Assembly: GCA_029298735.1 (NCBI GenBank)
Contig: JANSLP010000060.1
Location: 62,001 to 126,000, forward strand
Direction: 5' to 3'
From: Ophiostoma sp. CBS 140.51
Lineage: Eukaryota; Ascomycota; Sordariomycetes; Ophiostomatales; Ophiostomataceae
Length of the DNA: 64,000 nucleotides
Below the pieces are notes generated by a model, which was given only the letters and a program-made list of their open reading frames with translations, did not search any database and was not told where the DNA came from. This document shows, piece by piece, positions 22,714-32,781 of the stretch. Within the stretch, counting starts at the first letter, position 1, and the number at the start of each line of letters is the position of its first letter. The translations under genes were made by a program, and so were the position numbers.

Positions 22714-23405
22714 GTACGCACAAGAAGGGATGGATAGGAATGCAGGAAACGACATATAGAAATGTGAATGAGACACTCAAGAGAAGGGACAACGACATAA
22801 TGGCACTAGGTGCCCATGAGGAGACGATATTTATGATATTTACGCGACATCTACACAGCATAGTTTAGAATTATTAAAACACACTGCATTTTCTTTCCAG
22901 ACCGCTCCATTCACTTCGACCACCCATAAAAGCTTCCCTATCACCGTGGTCTTCTACGTACGGCCACGGATACTAGAGAACACGGGATCCCATCCGCTCT
23001 CCCCTAGTTAAGTGTTACGGACATGGACCCCACGGGCCTCACGTAGCCGACCCCTCAACGGGAACGGAGGATTAATAGTGCGACTAGCGTAGGGCGAACA
23101 GCGTAAGTGTGGCTGAAAGCCAGTTACTTTTAGAATATAAGACAAGGAACGATTAATTGGGAAATGGATTAATTAGGAATTAAAATGTACGACTGATCTC
23201 GAGATCATAGTGGATTAATTAAACCTTATGACAACGAAATTTGGAAACAACCCCCACCAACTACCACGACTCCGTGCTTCCTCCACACCGTATGCACATT
23301 TCTTGTGCGTCTGCTTGTCTGTTTTTCCCCAGCCGTCATTTCTCAGTCCCTTCCAATCATCCACCCTTGTCTATTAGTGTTCAGCCGCCTGGTGACATCT
23401 CCACA
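22714..23405. other. Intergenic with 5S rRNA fragment and AT-rich tail
   Basis: It contains the 5S relic at 22956-23012, followed by unrelated sequence and an AT-rich part (23140-23230) with three GATTAATT words. No coding region is supported. Confidence 0.5.
22956..23012 (+). pseudogene. Truncated 5S rRNA gene
   Basis: The 57 bases starting ACGTACGGCCA and including CACGGGATCCCATCCGCTCT and CCCTAGTTAAG match the 5' half of ascomycete 5S rRNA (helix I strand, loop A, helix II/III region) closely. Homology stops at AGTTAAG, inside the start of the internal control region. The expected 3' part (for example the GGTGACCACC and GAATCCC segments) is absent. A transcript from the internal promoter is therefore unlikely. 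In Pezizomycotina 5S genes are dispersed singly, and partial pseudogenes such as this are known in Neurospora. Confidence 0.8.
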
Positions 23406-24592
23406 ATGTCATGGAACGCTATCCGCCACCTGACACCGTTATCAGAACACCCGTCAGCCTCACTATCTTTTGTTACCTACGCTCTCTGATACTAGGATCG
23501 CATCCCTCGAGGCTGATGTTCGCCTTGGCCGTTTTCGGACAGGGCATTATAGGGCATGGAAAATTTTAACCGCATTCCTCAACCACTTGCCCCATGAAGG
23601 CAAAGTCAACCTGGTTGCGGATATCTTGGTTTGCGACGATGATAAGCAGCTCGCGTTCCTGGCGAATCACCTTCTCGATGCACTATTAAAGCCATGTAAG
23701 ATATGCTTTTTTGCTTGCATTTTCAAATTTCCCACTCGTTTTCATTCACATACTGACATGCCTTTGTTCAGTTGCGCTGGCAGGTGGGCACTCGCCGGCA
23801 CCATTGACAACACCTCCTTCTACTGATGCAGCTGCCGCCATTGATCTGGCAATGTCCAGCATTGAGTCGTCGACCCGTGCCGAACAAGTCAAGTTACGCA
23901 ATGATTGTCTTCGCCGGGATGGGTATCAGTGTGTGTACACTGGCGTATGGGATATTAGCAGTTCAACGAATGGAAAAGCCAACCCAACCCCTGATCAAAG
24001 TTTAGGCCTCATCGAATGTGCGCATGTGATCCCTTTTGCGCTGGGAGCCTTCGACGAGAACGACGTAGTTCAGACCAGAAACAAGTCCATCATCTGGTTT
24101 TGTATCCACAGATACTTCCCCCAGACCAGAGACAAGATTGATGCTAGAAGCATCAACCAGCGTGGCAATGCCTTCTGCTTGGAATCGGCACTGCACGGGC
24201 TCTTTGGCAGCTACCATGTCGCTTTTGAGCCCCAAGACCAATTCCCAAACCACTACAGACTGATCAAGGTCACCGATGGGCGCATTCTGCTCCATCCCTC
24301 CAAAAGCGCATCACCAGTGGTCCAGTTTACCTGCTCCGACGACAACATCCCCTTGCCCGATCCTGACTTCCTTAGAGTGCACCTCACCATAAGCCATATT
24401 CTTCAAATGAGTGGATTTGGTACAGCGATCTACAGCGCATTGGAGGATGCCAACCTCGTCCTTGGCTGCCACGGGCTACATCCGAATGGCAGCACGGATG
24501 TGGAGGGCTTGCTATCGCGATTTCTGCTAATCAATGTTCGAGCAGGCTCTAAAGATGGCAAGAATAAGGATCATGAGCAATGTGGTAATTAA
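23406..24592 (+). CDS. HNH-domain protein (HNH_2-type, fungal)
   Basis: The body is secure: exon 23496-23695, intron 23696-23771 (GTAAGA...TTCAG), exon 23772-24592. The beginning is uncertain. An ATG at 23406 with a 58-base intron 23438-23495 (weak GTTATC donor, ACTAG acceptor) keeps the frame and gives 350 residues. An alternative donor at 23453 also keeps frame. The N-terminal half is helical (I-A-S-L-E-A-D-V-R, then N-H-L-P-H-E-G-K-V-N-L-V-A-D-I). The C-terminal half holds C-V-Y-T-G, E-C-A-H-V-I-P-F, and N-A-F-C-L-E-S-A-L-H-G-L-F, the H...N...H order of HNH nucleases. Such proteins are abundant in Pezizomycotina, often near mobile DNA, and their role is unknown. Whether it cuts DNA is not established. 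Confidence 0.75.
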
Positions 24593-25912
24593 CTAATACC
24601 AAGGTACACAAAGCGGGAAAGATGTTCTTTTCTGTCTTCATGTTTTGCTTTATGCGGTGGAAGAGGATTTGTCTCATGCGGCCATGAGAGAGAGGAGGGT
24701 GTTCAGTCTGCAATACCCAAACAGCTATGCTTTCAATACCCTGTATTTTTACTAGTCCCGCTACTTGTTTTTCTCTTTTGAAATAAAGAAAAAGAAAAGA
24801 AAAGGAAGACATTGCCGAATCGCGCAGAATGTGCACAGCCATTTCTACTTTTATTTTCGGCGTTATTCTAGAACGTCACCAGTCAACAAATTCATTTTCA
24901 GGCATGCCAATGGCCATTCTCTTGTCTCTACATGTCCTAAGGCTGCTTCACTAATACCCTTCAGTGCACCGCCCCTGACACCGTAAACAAACAATTCACC
25001 ACTCTGTGACCAGCTCCTGTACAGCACACCCCCATAAACGACGTGCATAAGTCCGTGACAGGGAATTTGTATGTTTGTACCACTGCCGCGCTCCCCACAG
25101 ATCCAAGCACGATCAATCCAAGCTACTCACGCACCCCTGTCACTTGTGGCCCACAACGCAGCCTTGTCAATGCAGCCTCGTGATGGGACAACAATATCAC
25201 CAAATATTGTTGTCAACGCATTCCTTTTCTCAGTAAAAATCCAACGACCCCCTAAATAATTCAATTGACTTCCCTGTCACTTTCTCATTGTCCTGCAAGT
25301 TCTTTCCAACTGACTCCCACTGTGACCCACTAACCAACTCACCATCACCTCATCCTCATCCTCCTGTCCGCGTAACCACCGCCCATCGCTCCTTTCTTGT
25401 CACGTCGACAACCACATCGTTCCTTCCTCATCTAACAATAAACAGCTTCTACTACTTTCCACAATAACCTCGACAGCTTCTTTTTTAATTCTTCTCTGCC
25501 ACTTCATGGCCATGGCTCGTGCGAGCGTGCAAAAAATTTACCTGCTCATGATTCACCGCCCGACCTCCAGAGACCTCCAGAAATCAGTATAAAAAGAGGC
25601 CCTCTCCCCCTGCTCGAGATCTTTTACTCCCTCTCTTCTTCTCTTCCTTTTTCTTTAGCCTCGATCTTCAAGACCATTTTTCAAATCTCTTCACATTTTC
25701 TTTTATGTCTTCTGGCCCTGGCCTCTTCACTTCTTTACTCTCATTCAACCTCTTCTTTACCTTTTCTGCCACCAATTTCTCTCCAAGCAGACTCCAGCAG
25801 TCTCCCACATTGCTCACAACACTTCTCTTCTTATTCACTACTCCTTAAAGCTTCTTCGACACCTCTCCCACGACTCTTCTTTCTCTCCAACACCGCGAAC
25901 CCTCTCAGCACC
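24593..25912. other. Intergenic, promoter of CVNH-like gene
   Basis: No supported coding frame. The last 330 bases are a C/T-rich leader behind a TATA box. Confidence 0.5.
25588..25596 (+). promoter_or_regulatory. TATA box of the CVNH-like gene
   Basis: TATAAAAAG lies 325 bases before the ATG at 25913, followed by a long pyrimidine-rich leader. The strong match suggests high, regulated expression. Confidence 0.6.
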
Positions 25913-26515
25913 ATGCCTTCGTTCGCCTCCATCATCATCGCGGCCCTTGCCAGCCTCCTTTTTGCTGGCTCGGCGTCCGCTGGCTGGACCCAGTCTTGCC
26001 GCAATGCGTGCATCGGCGCTGCCACCCCAAACATTCTGGTCACAGAGTGCCTCGTCTCCGGCGGCGCTAACGGCAACCCGAACGACCAGAACTACGAGTG
26101 GGCCGAGTTCGACCTGAACCAGGTCCTCGAATACGCTGTGCCGTTCCTCGTGTACCAGCAGGAGTAAGTTTCACCTCACCTTTGCTCCGGTCGCTTCTCA
26201 TCATCTTCTGTGCATCTCTAACATCTGCTTCTTTTCACAGCGGCGACTTCGCCACCAAAGGCCCCTGCTCAGCCTGCTCAGTCACTAGCGGCAAGCTCAA
26301 GTGCGTTTGCGGCACTGGCACCGTGCCCACCTTGGATCTGGGTAAGTTTTCACATCAGTCTTTGCTCGTCTTCAGCTCTTTGTCACATTTCGTTCACCTA
26401 CTGACTTCCCTCTCTCTCTCTAGACACATGGATGTCCGATGCCACCGGTGTCCTCTGCTTCGCCAACAGCGCGTTCGGCCCAACCTGTGGCAAAGCGACC
26501 TCCAGCCGCTGCTAG
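25913..26515 (+). CDS. Small secreted Cys-rich protein, divergent cyanovirin-N-like (CVNH)
   Basis: Three exons, 25913-26163, 26241-26341 and 26424-26515, give 147 residues; introns have GTAAGT donors and CACAG/TCTAG acceptors. The signal peptide is residues 1-23. The mature chain shows two related halves. The first is S-C-R-N-A-C followed by L-V-T-E-C and F-D-L-N-Q-V-L. The second is P-C-S-A-C-S-V-T-S-G-K-L-K-C-V-C-G, then T-L-D-L and G-V-L-C-F. This tandem pattern of Cys, a C-x-C strand, and x-D-L-(N/D) followed by G-V/L-L is that of secreted fungal CVNH lectins, although the first half is divergent. If so, it would bind mannose-type glycans. The alternative is an orphan Cys-rich effector. 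Confidence 0.7.
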
Positions 26516-27197
26516 GCGGCCACCTAACACACTCAACCTTTCTCCCACCAGAAACATGACACGCACGGCAGCACAACACAAACAACGCGCTGAGAATCAG
26601 CTGAGTGGTCTCTTGTTGGAGTGTGAGGTCTGATCACGGGGTCTTGTGAAATGTTTGGCTTGCGAACGGGCTACGAGGAGGACTTGATGAGGTGGATTTG
26701 ACCGCGAGAGGGGACGGGGCTCGAGAACTGGTTTTGTTGTTTCTTATTTTTTTCTTTCTTTCTTTCTTCGCGTACTTCTCCTGCCTGGAGCAGACTCGAC
26801 GCCGTACGACCACACGACAATCACAACAAACGACACGTTCACGACCTCACGATCACGACTTCACTTCTTTAGCACGCCTCTTCTCGTGAAAAGTGCCGCG
26901 CTTCTGACTGGTTGGCAGTGCTGATGTGGTCATTTCTCTTCCCCTTCTTTCTCACTCTTTTCTCATGTGTCTTTCCTAAAATTCTACTTTCTCCTGTTTT
27001 ATTTCTTTTCATTTGTCTCAGGACTTCATGTACTCTGCGGAGGATGGGCGGCGTTCCGGTACAAGTCATGGTCAAATCCATCCTCGAGTTCACATCCCCT
27101 TAAGGAATCAAATCAAAATCAAATCTTCAAATTAAACTTTGCTTTTCTTCTTCTTCGGTGACTACAGTAACTATCTGAGAGATGTTACAGCACTCTA
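26516..27197. other. Intergenic, convergent 3' flanks
   Basis: Convergent 3' ends of the CVNH-like and GH93-like genes. T/C-rich runs but no gene. Confidence 0.5.
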
Positions 27198-28940
27198 CTA
27201 CTTTGCAATCTTGACATTCTTGAAGCTGCCCGCACCGTCGTTGGCCAACAGGCCTGCCATGCCCCGTGGGAAAGTGTTGTCCACTGCCTTGACTGTCGTG
27301 GACGAGGTCCCTGTAGCAGAGGTGACAGTCGCCGTCAGGTCGTAGCCACTAACTTTCAACGACAAATGGTACCAGGTGTTGCCGACTATGCCGCCCGGGT
27401 GCGCAGCAGTTGCCAACACCACCATGGCATGCGCCTCCCGCGACACAGTCAGATTGCCCGTAAAGCTGTTGATGGCGGCCGTGTAGCCCTTGAAAGCGTT
27501 GAGGCCATTGAAGGGGGCAGACACACGGGCATTGAGTCCGACAACGCCGCTGCTGCCCACAATCATGGCGTCTGCCTCGACGGTGTAGTCGGTCCAACCC
27601 GACGAGCCCGTCACAGCACGAGCGTCAATGTTGCCGACACTGCCTACAGAGTACTCGTCATCGTCGACAGTCCAGTTTCCACCCAGGTTGAACCATCCTT
27701 GTTGTCCGTTGGCGGCAAAGTCGCTGCTGTACGGGAGGACACCGACGGGGGCGATGCCCGTCTTCTCAGAGCAGAGGCCAGTGGTACCCTCACTGGTGGG
27801 TGCCGTGTAGCGGATGCTGTTGTTGGACAGAGGGAGGAGGTTGGGACTGTAGTTGGAGTTGCATGCCGCCGAAGCATTGCTGACGGCCCAGGGTGCGGGT
27901 GACCAGGACCACACGCCCTGGCCGTAGTTGTCATTGGTAAACACGGCTCTCCGTGACTCGGGCGCTTGGGTATCGGTGGCCACGTCCCAGACGGCATGGC
28001 AGGCGAGGACCAGCTGGTTCGTCGCCGGGTCCCAGGCCGTGTACGGGCTGGAGCCGGCATACAGCGTGTCTTCCGTGACAACGGCCGTGCCGACGTCGCT
28101 CGCTCCATCGCCCCACGTCACACCATCTTTGGACGTCTTGACATGTACAGGGCAGCTCGGCCGGCCACAGACCTCGTAGCTCATGGCGTACTCGCCATTG
28201 TCCATCAGTGCGACGGTAGCCATGCCTGGGCGGTCGGTCTGGGCATCGCTGGCCACGTCCAAAACGACATCGCCCCAGGTGTCGCCGCCGTCGTCCGACA
28301 CAACATGCACCAGCATCTGGCTGTGCGTCGTGTAGTTGCGCTCGTCGGAGAAGACGGCCACCAGTTTTCCAGAAGCGTCCAGATACAAAAACGGCTCCCA
28401 GATGCCGCTACCGGGAGGACCGCCCGTCTGCCAGGGCGTGTCGCTAATCATGGTCCATGTCGCGCCGTGGTCGGTGGAACGCCACGTGTAGAATTCCGTC
28501 ACGGACTTGTTCTGCGGGACGAGGTTGCCGACCAGCAAGAGCGTTCCGGCCGGGTAGTCGCCGACGTGGACGGGGTACTCGAAGAAAAAGGGCTGCCAAA
28601 AGAGGGCGTAGGGGTGGCCACCGCCCGAAACAGTGTCTTCCACTGTTGCCAAAGTCGACCACGAGTCGCCGCCATCGTCGCTCGATCGAACGATAAAACT
28701 GCCGGCCGTGCCGTTGCCGATGGCGCTGTCCGGGCCGGTGGTGTACCAATGCTCCCATGTCGCCAACAATCTGCCGTTCTGTGCACCGGCATTCCTGAGC
28801 TCAATGATGCGCGCATAGACGTTGGCTTCGTTGTCGACGGGCGGGTCCCAGAGGTACGAGCCGGTGCTGTCGGCGGAAGCGGAAGAAAAGGTGAAGTATA
28901 GCGACAATGCCCCGAGGGCAAAGGTCTGCAAGTTGACCAT
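27198..28940 (-). CDS. Secreted GH93/sialidase-fold exo-glycosidase with C-terminal LamG-like domain
   Basis: A single exon of 580 residues. I chose the ATG at 28938-28940 because it starts a signal peptide (about 1-23, ending S-S-A-S-A); frame upstream has no ATG. Residues about 30-390 form a six-bladed propeller with Asp-box-type motifs (S-S-D-D-G-G-D-S-W, S-T-D-H-G-A-T-W, S-D-D-G-G-D-T-W, S-K-D-G-V-T-W). Candidate catalytic residues fit GH93 exo-arabinanases: Glu in W-E-P-F-L, Glu in S-Y-E-V-C, and Tyr in S-P-Y-T-A-W. From about residue 410 a second domain (S-D-F, W-F-N-L-G-G-N-W, Y-T-V-E-A-D-A) resembles a LamG/concanavalin-like sandwich, probably glycan-binding. Its divergent partner across a 1.5-kb promoter is a GH51 arabinofuranosidase, which supports an arabinan role. 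A sialidase-like specificity is the alternative. Confidence 0.8.
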   Translation of the reverse strand: MVNLQTFALGALSLYFTFSSASADSTGSYLWDPPVDNEANVYARIIELRNAGAQNGRLLATWEHWYTTGPDSAIGNGTAGSFIVRSSDDGGDSWSTLATVEDTVSGGGHPYALFWQPFFFEYPVHVGDYPAGTLLLVGNLVPQNKSVTEFYTWRSTDHGATWTMISDTPWQTGGPPGSGIWEPFLYLDASGKLVAVFSDERNYTTHSQMLVHVVSDDGGDTWGDVVLDVASDAQTDRPGMATVALMDNGEYAMSYEVCGRPSCPVHVKTSKDGVTWGDGASDVGTAVVTEDTLYAGSSPYTAWDPATNQLVLACHAVWDVATDTQAPESRRAVFTNDNYGQGVWSWSPAPWAVSNASAACNSNYSPNLLPLSNNSIRYTAPTSEGTTGLCSEKTGIAPVGVLPYSSDFAANGQQGWFNLGGNWTVDDDEYSVGSVGNIDARAVTGSSGWTDYTVEADAMIVGSSGVVGLNARVSAPFNGLNAFKGYTAAINSFTGNLTVSREAHAMVVLATAAHPGGIVGNTWYHLSLKVSGYDLTATVTSATGTSSTTVKAVDNTFPRGMAGLLANDGAGSFKNVKIAK

Positions 28941-29486
28941 GGTGAGGAGGGGAAAGAGAGAGAGGGAGAAAGTGGTAATCAATCAACTCTCGAGAGAGTG
29001 TGTCGGCCAAACATCTTTGATTTCATCTGGACAATGGTCCAACGAGCACAAGATATACATCTTGTCAAGACAGCTTTCTTCTCACTTCCACCATCATCAC
29101 GACACGTCCAGTGTTGATGTCGTCTTGCAGTCGGGGCTGTGTCGTTCTTTGTTACCTTGCCAGCCTGTCACTTGGGATGCCCATGTCATTCATGTCAGCT
29201 TACTTGTCAAAGCCATGTTGAGACACGCTCGTCGACCAGGGCATCGGATCTCGCTTCGACAGACTGACAGAGAGGAGAGTCTGCCCATGTCGAGTCCCTG
29301 TCGAGTCCCTGTCAATCTCGAGCACATCATCGCGAATCATGCATTTGCTCGACGAGAATGGAAAAGGTTGGCTTCAAGTAGCTTCAAAGAGCTTCGAAAA
29401 GTACTGAGTGCGCATCCAATGCCACGTTGTCGAGCGCGTGGTTGACCGCGGTCTTGGGTTGGTTCTGTCGCATTTCGACGCACTTA

Positions 29487-29499
29487 AGCGGCATCCGCT
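29487..29499. promoter_or_regulatory. Palindrome AGCGG-CAT-CCGCT, candidate Zn2Cys6 operator
   Basis: A perfect 5-bp inverted repeat with a 3-base spacer, containing CGG-N3-CCG. It lies 547 bases upstream of the GH93-like ATG and 914 bases upstream of the GH51 ATG. The same arms recur in the transporter/sulfatase promoter at 35924-35936. Binding by the cluster's own Zn2Cys6 protein is inference. Confidence 0.5.
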
Positions 29500-30300
29500 G
29501 CTTGGGCTCGTCTTCCGCCAACTTTTCAAGTTTTTTTGTTAGTTCTCGTTTCTTTGCTCGTTTCTTCTCTCTCCGAATATGGGTCGGCTGGTGCTTTTGG
29601 TGTTTTGGTGTTTTGGTGGTTTTGGTGCTATCTTTCGCTACTGCTCACTCCGTGGGGAGAAGTGGGGCGCCCCTTCTCTTCTTTCTTCTTTTCTTTCCTC
29701 ACTTACCTCTCTTCTCTTTCATTCCCCTCCCTGGCAGAGTCGTTCCTGAGCGGGGAACTCGTTATCCAAAGATTCTTTTCAAAAAAAAAAAAGACCGTCA
29801 TCCTGCGTCATCTGTCAAGTCCCTGTTCTTTTAGTCTGTTCATCTGCCAAAAAAGTAGTCTCCCAAAAGCAGACAAAAAGAAACACCGCCATCCCCCGAC
29901 GACCAGTGCGCCGTCTCCACTAAAACGCGGGAAACAGAGGGAATCTTGCAGCAGAGAAGTAGCAGGCGGCGGTACGACGGCGCCGCATTGGATCCATTTG
30001 AGGACGGACTGGCGAAACCGAAGCTACCATGTCGGGCTACTTCCACGTCGGGGAGCGTCGGTCGGGCCTGCTCCACTGAAAAGATTAAAAAGATGGCAAT
30101 CATTGGCAGGAGCTGCGCGGGAAGTGCAAGAAGGTGCACATAAAATGCGGAGAACCACAGCAATGCTGCGGAGAGCTGCTCCATCTGGTCCGGCAGAGAA
30201 GGCGCGACGCAGCATGTTTTTGGAGAGGAGGAAAGAAAAGAAGAAGAGCTGGCGGTGCAAGGGCCGAAAACGGAAGGAGGCGGCGAGGACAGCATGACCA

Positions 30301-30307
30301 TATTTAA
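30301..30307 (+). promoter_or_regulatory. TATA-like box of GH51 gene
   Basis: TATTTAA lies 106 bases before the ATG at 30413 with a short T/C-rich leader between. Confidence 0.45.
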
Positions 30308-30412
30308 GTTGTACACATGTAAACTGGAAACTTTTCTTTTCTTTCTTTCTCACGAAGCCCAACATCCCCAGCAACACCTCCCGTACATTGTCAACCACCC
30401 CACGATTTGACC

Positions 30413-31888
30413 ATGGCCTCCCTGAGCATCACCACCAAGCACACGATCGCGCCCGTCGACCGCAAGATCTTTTCGGGTTTTGTCGAGCACATGGGACGAT
30501 GTGTTTATGGAGGACTTGTCCCGGCCTCTCACCCTGAAGTTTCTACGTCCGACGAGTGCGTCGAAGGCTTCCGCAAAGACGTCGTCGACACGTTCCGCGA
30601 ACTCAAGCCGCCACTCGTCCGCTACCCGGGCGGCAACTACTGCGCCAACTTCAACTGGCGGGATGGCGTTGGACCGATGAACGAGAGAAAGCCTCGCCTG
30701 GACCTCGCCTGGCACAACACCGAGCCCAACACGTTTGGCACCAACGAGTTTGTCGCGTGGTGCCGCGTGACCGATGTCGAGCCATTTTTCTGCTTGAACA
30801 TGGGCACGGGTGACCTGCGCGAAGCCTTGGCGTGGATCGAGTACTGCAACAGCGACGCCGACTCGTACTATGCCAACTTGCGGCGAAGCCACGGCGTCGA
30901 GAAGCCGCACAACATCAAGTACTGGTGCCTGGGCAACGAGGTGTACGGCGACTGGCAGGTGGCCCAGATCAGCAAAGAAGTGTACGCTGCGCAAGCCATC
31001 CAGTGGGCCAAGGCCATCCGCTTCCTTGATCCCTCTGTCAAGCTCGTGCTGTGCGGCCAGCACGGCTACAACGACTGGGACGAGTATGTCCTGCAGCAGT
31101 GCGTCGAGTGGGTCGACTTCCACTCCATCCACTTGTACAGCGACCAAAAGACACACGAACAGGCCGTGTTTGCGCCGCGCATCGCCGAGACCTGTATTGT
31201 CTGGACACAGGCCATGATTGACAAAGCCCGGCATGCCAAGAAGGTCAAGAAGCAGGTCAAGATTTGCTTTGACGAGTGGAACGTTTGGAACCCGCAAGAC
31301 TACCCCGGTGACGAGGGTCACGAAGAAGTCTATAACGTGTCGGACATGCTGGGTGTCGCCGTCTGGCTGCACATTTTTGTGCGCCACGCCGATATTGTCG
31401 AGATTGCCTGCATTGCCCAGAGCGTCAATGTCCTGGCCCCTATCCGTACCAAGGAGGGCGACCTGGTCAAGCAGACGACATGGTGGCCGTATGTCCTCAT
31501 GTCGCAATACCTGCGAGGCGGCCGGTCCGTTTCGACGCACGTCAACAGCTGCTCGTCCTTTACGGGCGAGCTCACAGGCCAACTGGCTTTGTTTGAGAAC
31601 ATGCTGCCCTCGGACCTCAAGCACCTGGACATGGCCGCTGTCGTCAGCGAGGACAATGTCCTGACCATCAGCGTCGTCAACGCCAAGCTCGAGGACATTG
31701 AGGCCGATCTGTCGATTGATGCCGAGTTCAAGGCTGGTCTCGAGAAGATTGAGGTCTCGGGCGAGCCGGGCGATGTCAACACATTCGAGGACAAGGAGAA
31801 GGTCGTGCCAGTCCGCTCGGAGCTGTCGACCGACAAGAAGGTCACGTTCAAGAGGTGCTCCTACACCATGTTGAGATACCAGTTGTAG
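30413..31888 (+). CDS. Alpha-L-arabinofuranosidase, GH51, intracellular type
   Basis: A single exon of 491 residues. The ATG at 30413 (ACCATGG context) directly begins the catalytic fold, with no signal peptide, so the enzyme should be cytosolic. Conserved features are F-S-G-F-V-E-H-M-G-R near the start, R-Y-P-G-G-N-Y (about 70-76), the acid/base Glu176 in L-G-N-E-V-Y-G, and the nucleophile Glu288 in D-E-W-N-V-W. The C-terminal beta-sandwich (from about 390) is present. At about 490 residues it matches the compact bacterial/intracellular GH51 class rather than the longer secreted fungal AbfA. It removes non-reducing terminal L-arabinofuranose from short oligosaccharides. The secreted GH93-like enzyme and the sugar transporter nearby could supply its substrate. 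Confidence 0.95.
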   Translation: MASLSITTKHTIAPVDRKIFSGFVEHMGRCVYGGLVPASHPEVSTSDECVEGFRKDVVDTFRELKPPLVRYPGGNYCANFNWRDGVGPMNERKPRLDLAWHNTEPNTFGTNEFVAWCRVTDVEPFFCLNMGTGDLREALAWIEYCNSDADSYYANLRRSHGVEKPHNIKYWCLGNEVYGDWQVAQISKEVYAAQAIQWAKAIRFLDPSVKLVLCGQHGYNDWDEYVLQQCVEWVDFHSIHLYSDQKTHEQAVFAPRIAETCIVWTQAMIDKARHAKKVKKQVKICFDEWNVWNPQDYPGDEGHEEVYNVSDMLGVAVWLHIFVRHADIVEIACIAQSVNVLAPIRTKEGDLVKQTTWWPYVLMSQYLRGGRSVSTHVNSCSSFTGELTGQLALFENMLPSDLKHLDMAAVVSEDNVLTISVVNAKLEDIEADLSIDAEFKAGLEKIEVSGEPGDVNTFEDKEKVVPVRSELSTDKKVTFKRCSYTMLRYQL

Positions 31889-31968
31889 ACGAGTAGTTGT
31901 CTAAATCATTTGAATAGTGCCATTTATAATCTGATAGATTTGTTTTTTTATGAACTACACCCGTTTCC

Positions 31969-32781
31969 CTACCTCTGATTATAACGCAAAAAACCCTTTC
32001 TCGTCGCCTCATCGATCGCCCTGTACCATATCCCGGCCATCTTTGTATAACCAGCATCTTGTGGGTGGGTGCCGTCGTCGCCTAGATCATCAATGGAGGG
32101 GCCCTCGGGTGTATACATGTCGGCGAGGACGATGCGCTTCTGGTCCGCATACTTCTTCTCGACCAGTTCCCGGAATGCCCGGTTCACCGAGACAATGCGC
32201 GTATCCACTTTCGGGTCGCGGTTGACAACCAGTGTCGACAGCACCACCGTTGACCCGGGCGAAGCTGTCCATAGGTACTCGACCAACCGGCCCATCCGCT
32301 CACCGACACGGTCCAGCTCGTAGTCCTGCAGGCAATCATTGGAGCCCGCATTGACGGTAAAGACGTTGGGCTGTGCCTGTTCCACGCACCGTCTGGCTTT
32401 CTTGTCAATCTGGTCAATCCGAAACCCACGCCAGCCTTCGTGGCGGCAGTCGTCGTTCTCGTTTCCCGTATTCTCTGTACCCCCTGTCCCCGTGCTGCGC
32501 GTCCCCATCATTTCCACGTCATAGTTGTTGTCCGTCAGCAGCTTGACGAGCTCTGCCCGGTACCCATGGCCAGTGGACGAGCCGACACCTTGGGTAATGG
32601 ATCCGCCGAGGGGCATCAGGCGCAGTTGGCGGCGGTGGCGAGCAGTCTCTGAAAATAATGCCTTTTGTGAGCTGCGGGTGATAATGAATGGGATTGCCGC
32701 ACCGGCAAGGCCGGGCCGTGACGGCCTAGTAAAAGGGCGAAAAGTAGAAAATGAAGTAGAAAAGGGCGGTCGCAGCAACAT
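31969..32781 (-). CDS. SGNH/GDSL hydrolase (carbohydrate esterase-like)
   Basis: A single exon of 270 residues, converging on the GH51 gene with 80 bases between stops. The SGNH blocks are present: block I P-L-G-G-S-I-T-Q-G with nucleophile Ser61, block II Gly in E-G-W-R-G (about 115-119), block III G-S-N-D (146-149), and block V D-G-T-H with Asp236 and His239. These match the fungal acetylxylan-esterase-like/rhamnogalacturonan-acetylesterase branch. Oddly, the first 50 residues are basic, Ser/Pro/Arg-rich and only weakly hydrophobic, so no classic signal peptide is visible. It may act inside the cell, like the GH51 and sulfatase neighbours, or an upstream exon may be missed. Removal of acetyl or other acyl groups from imported oligosaccharides is inference. 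Confidence 0.85.
   Translation of the reverse strand: MLLRPPFSTSFSTFRPFTRPSRPGLAGAAIPFIITRSSQKALFSETARHRRQLRLMPLGGSITQGVGSSTGHGYRAELVKLLTDNNYDVEMMGTRSTGTGGTENTGNENDDCRHEGWRGFRIDQIDKKARRCVEQAQPNVFTVNAGSNDCLQDYELDRVGERMGRLVEYLWTASPGSTVVLSTLVVNRDPKVDTRIVSVNRAFRELVEKKYADQKRIVLADMYTPEGPSIDDLGDDGTHPQDAGYTKMAGIWYRAIDEATRKGFLRYNQR

Larger units (their letters stand above)
28941..30412. promoter_or_regulatory. Shared divergent promoter region of GH93-like and GH51 genes
   Basis: This is 1.47 kb without a supported gene. It contains the AGCGGCATCCGCT palindrome (29487-29499), an ACCGCGGT palindrome (29445-29452) and a TATTTAA box near the GH51 start. T/C-rich DNA lies at 29.53-29.86 kb. Confidence 0.6.

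Noticed and set aside
23406..23500. Frameshift at the start of the HNH gene
   Set aside because: A 58-base (or 43-base) intron restores the frame, so a pseudogene call is not needed, although the donor is weak.
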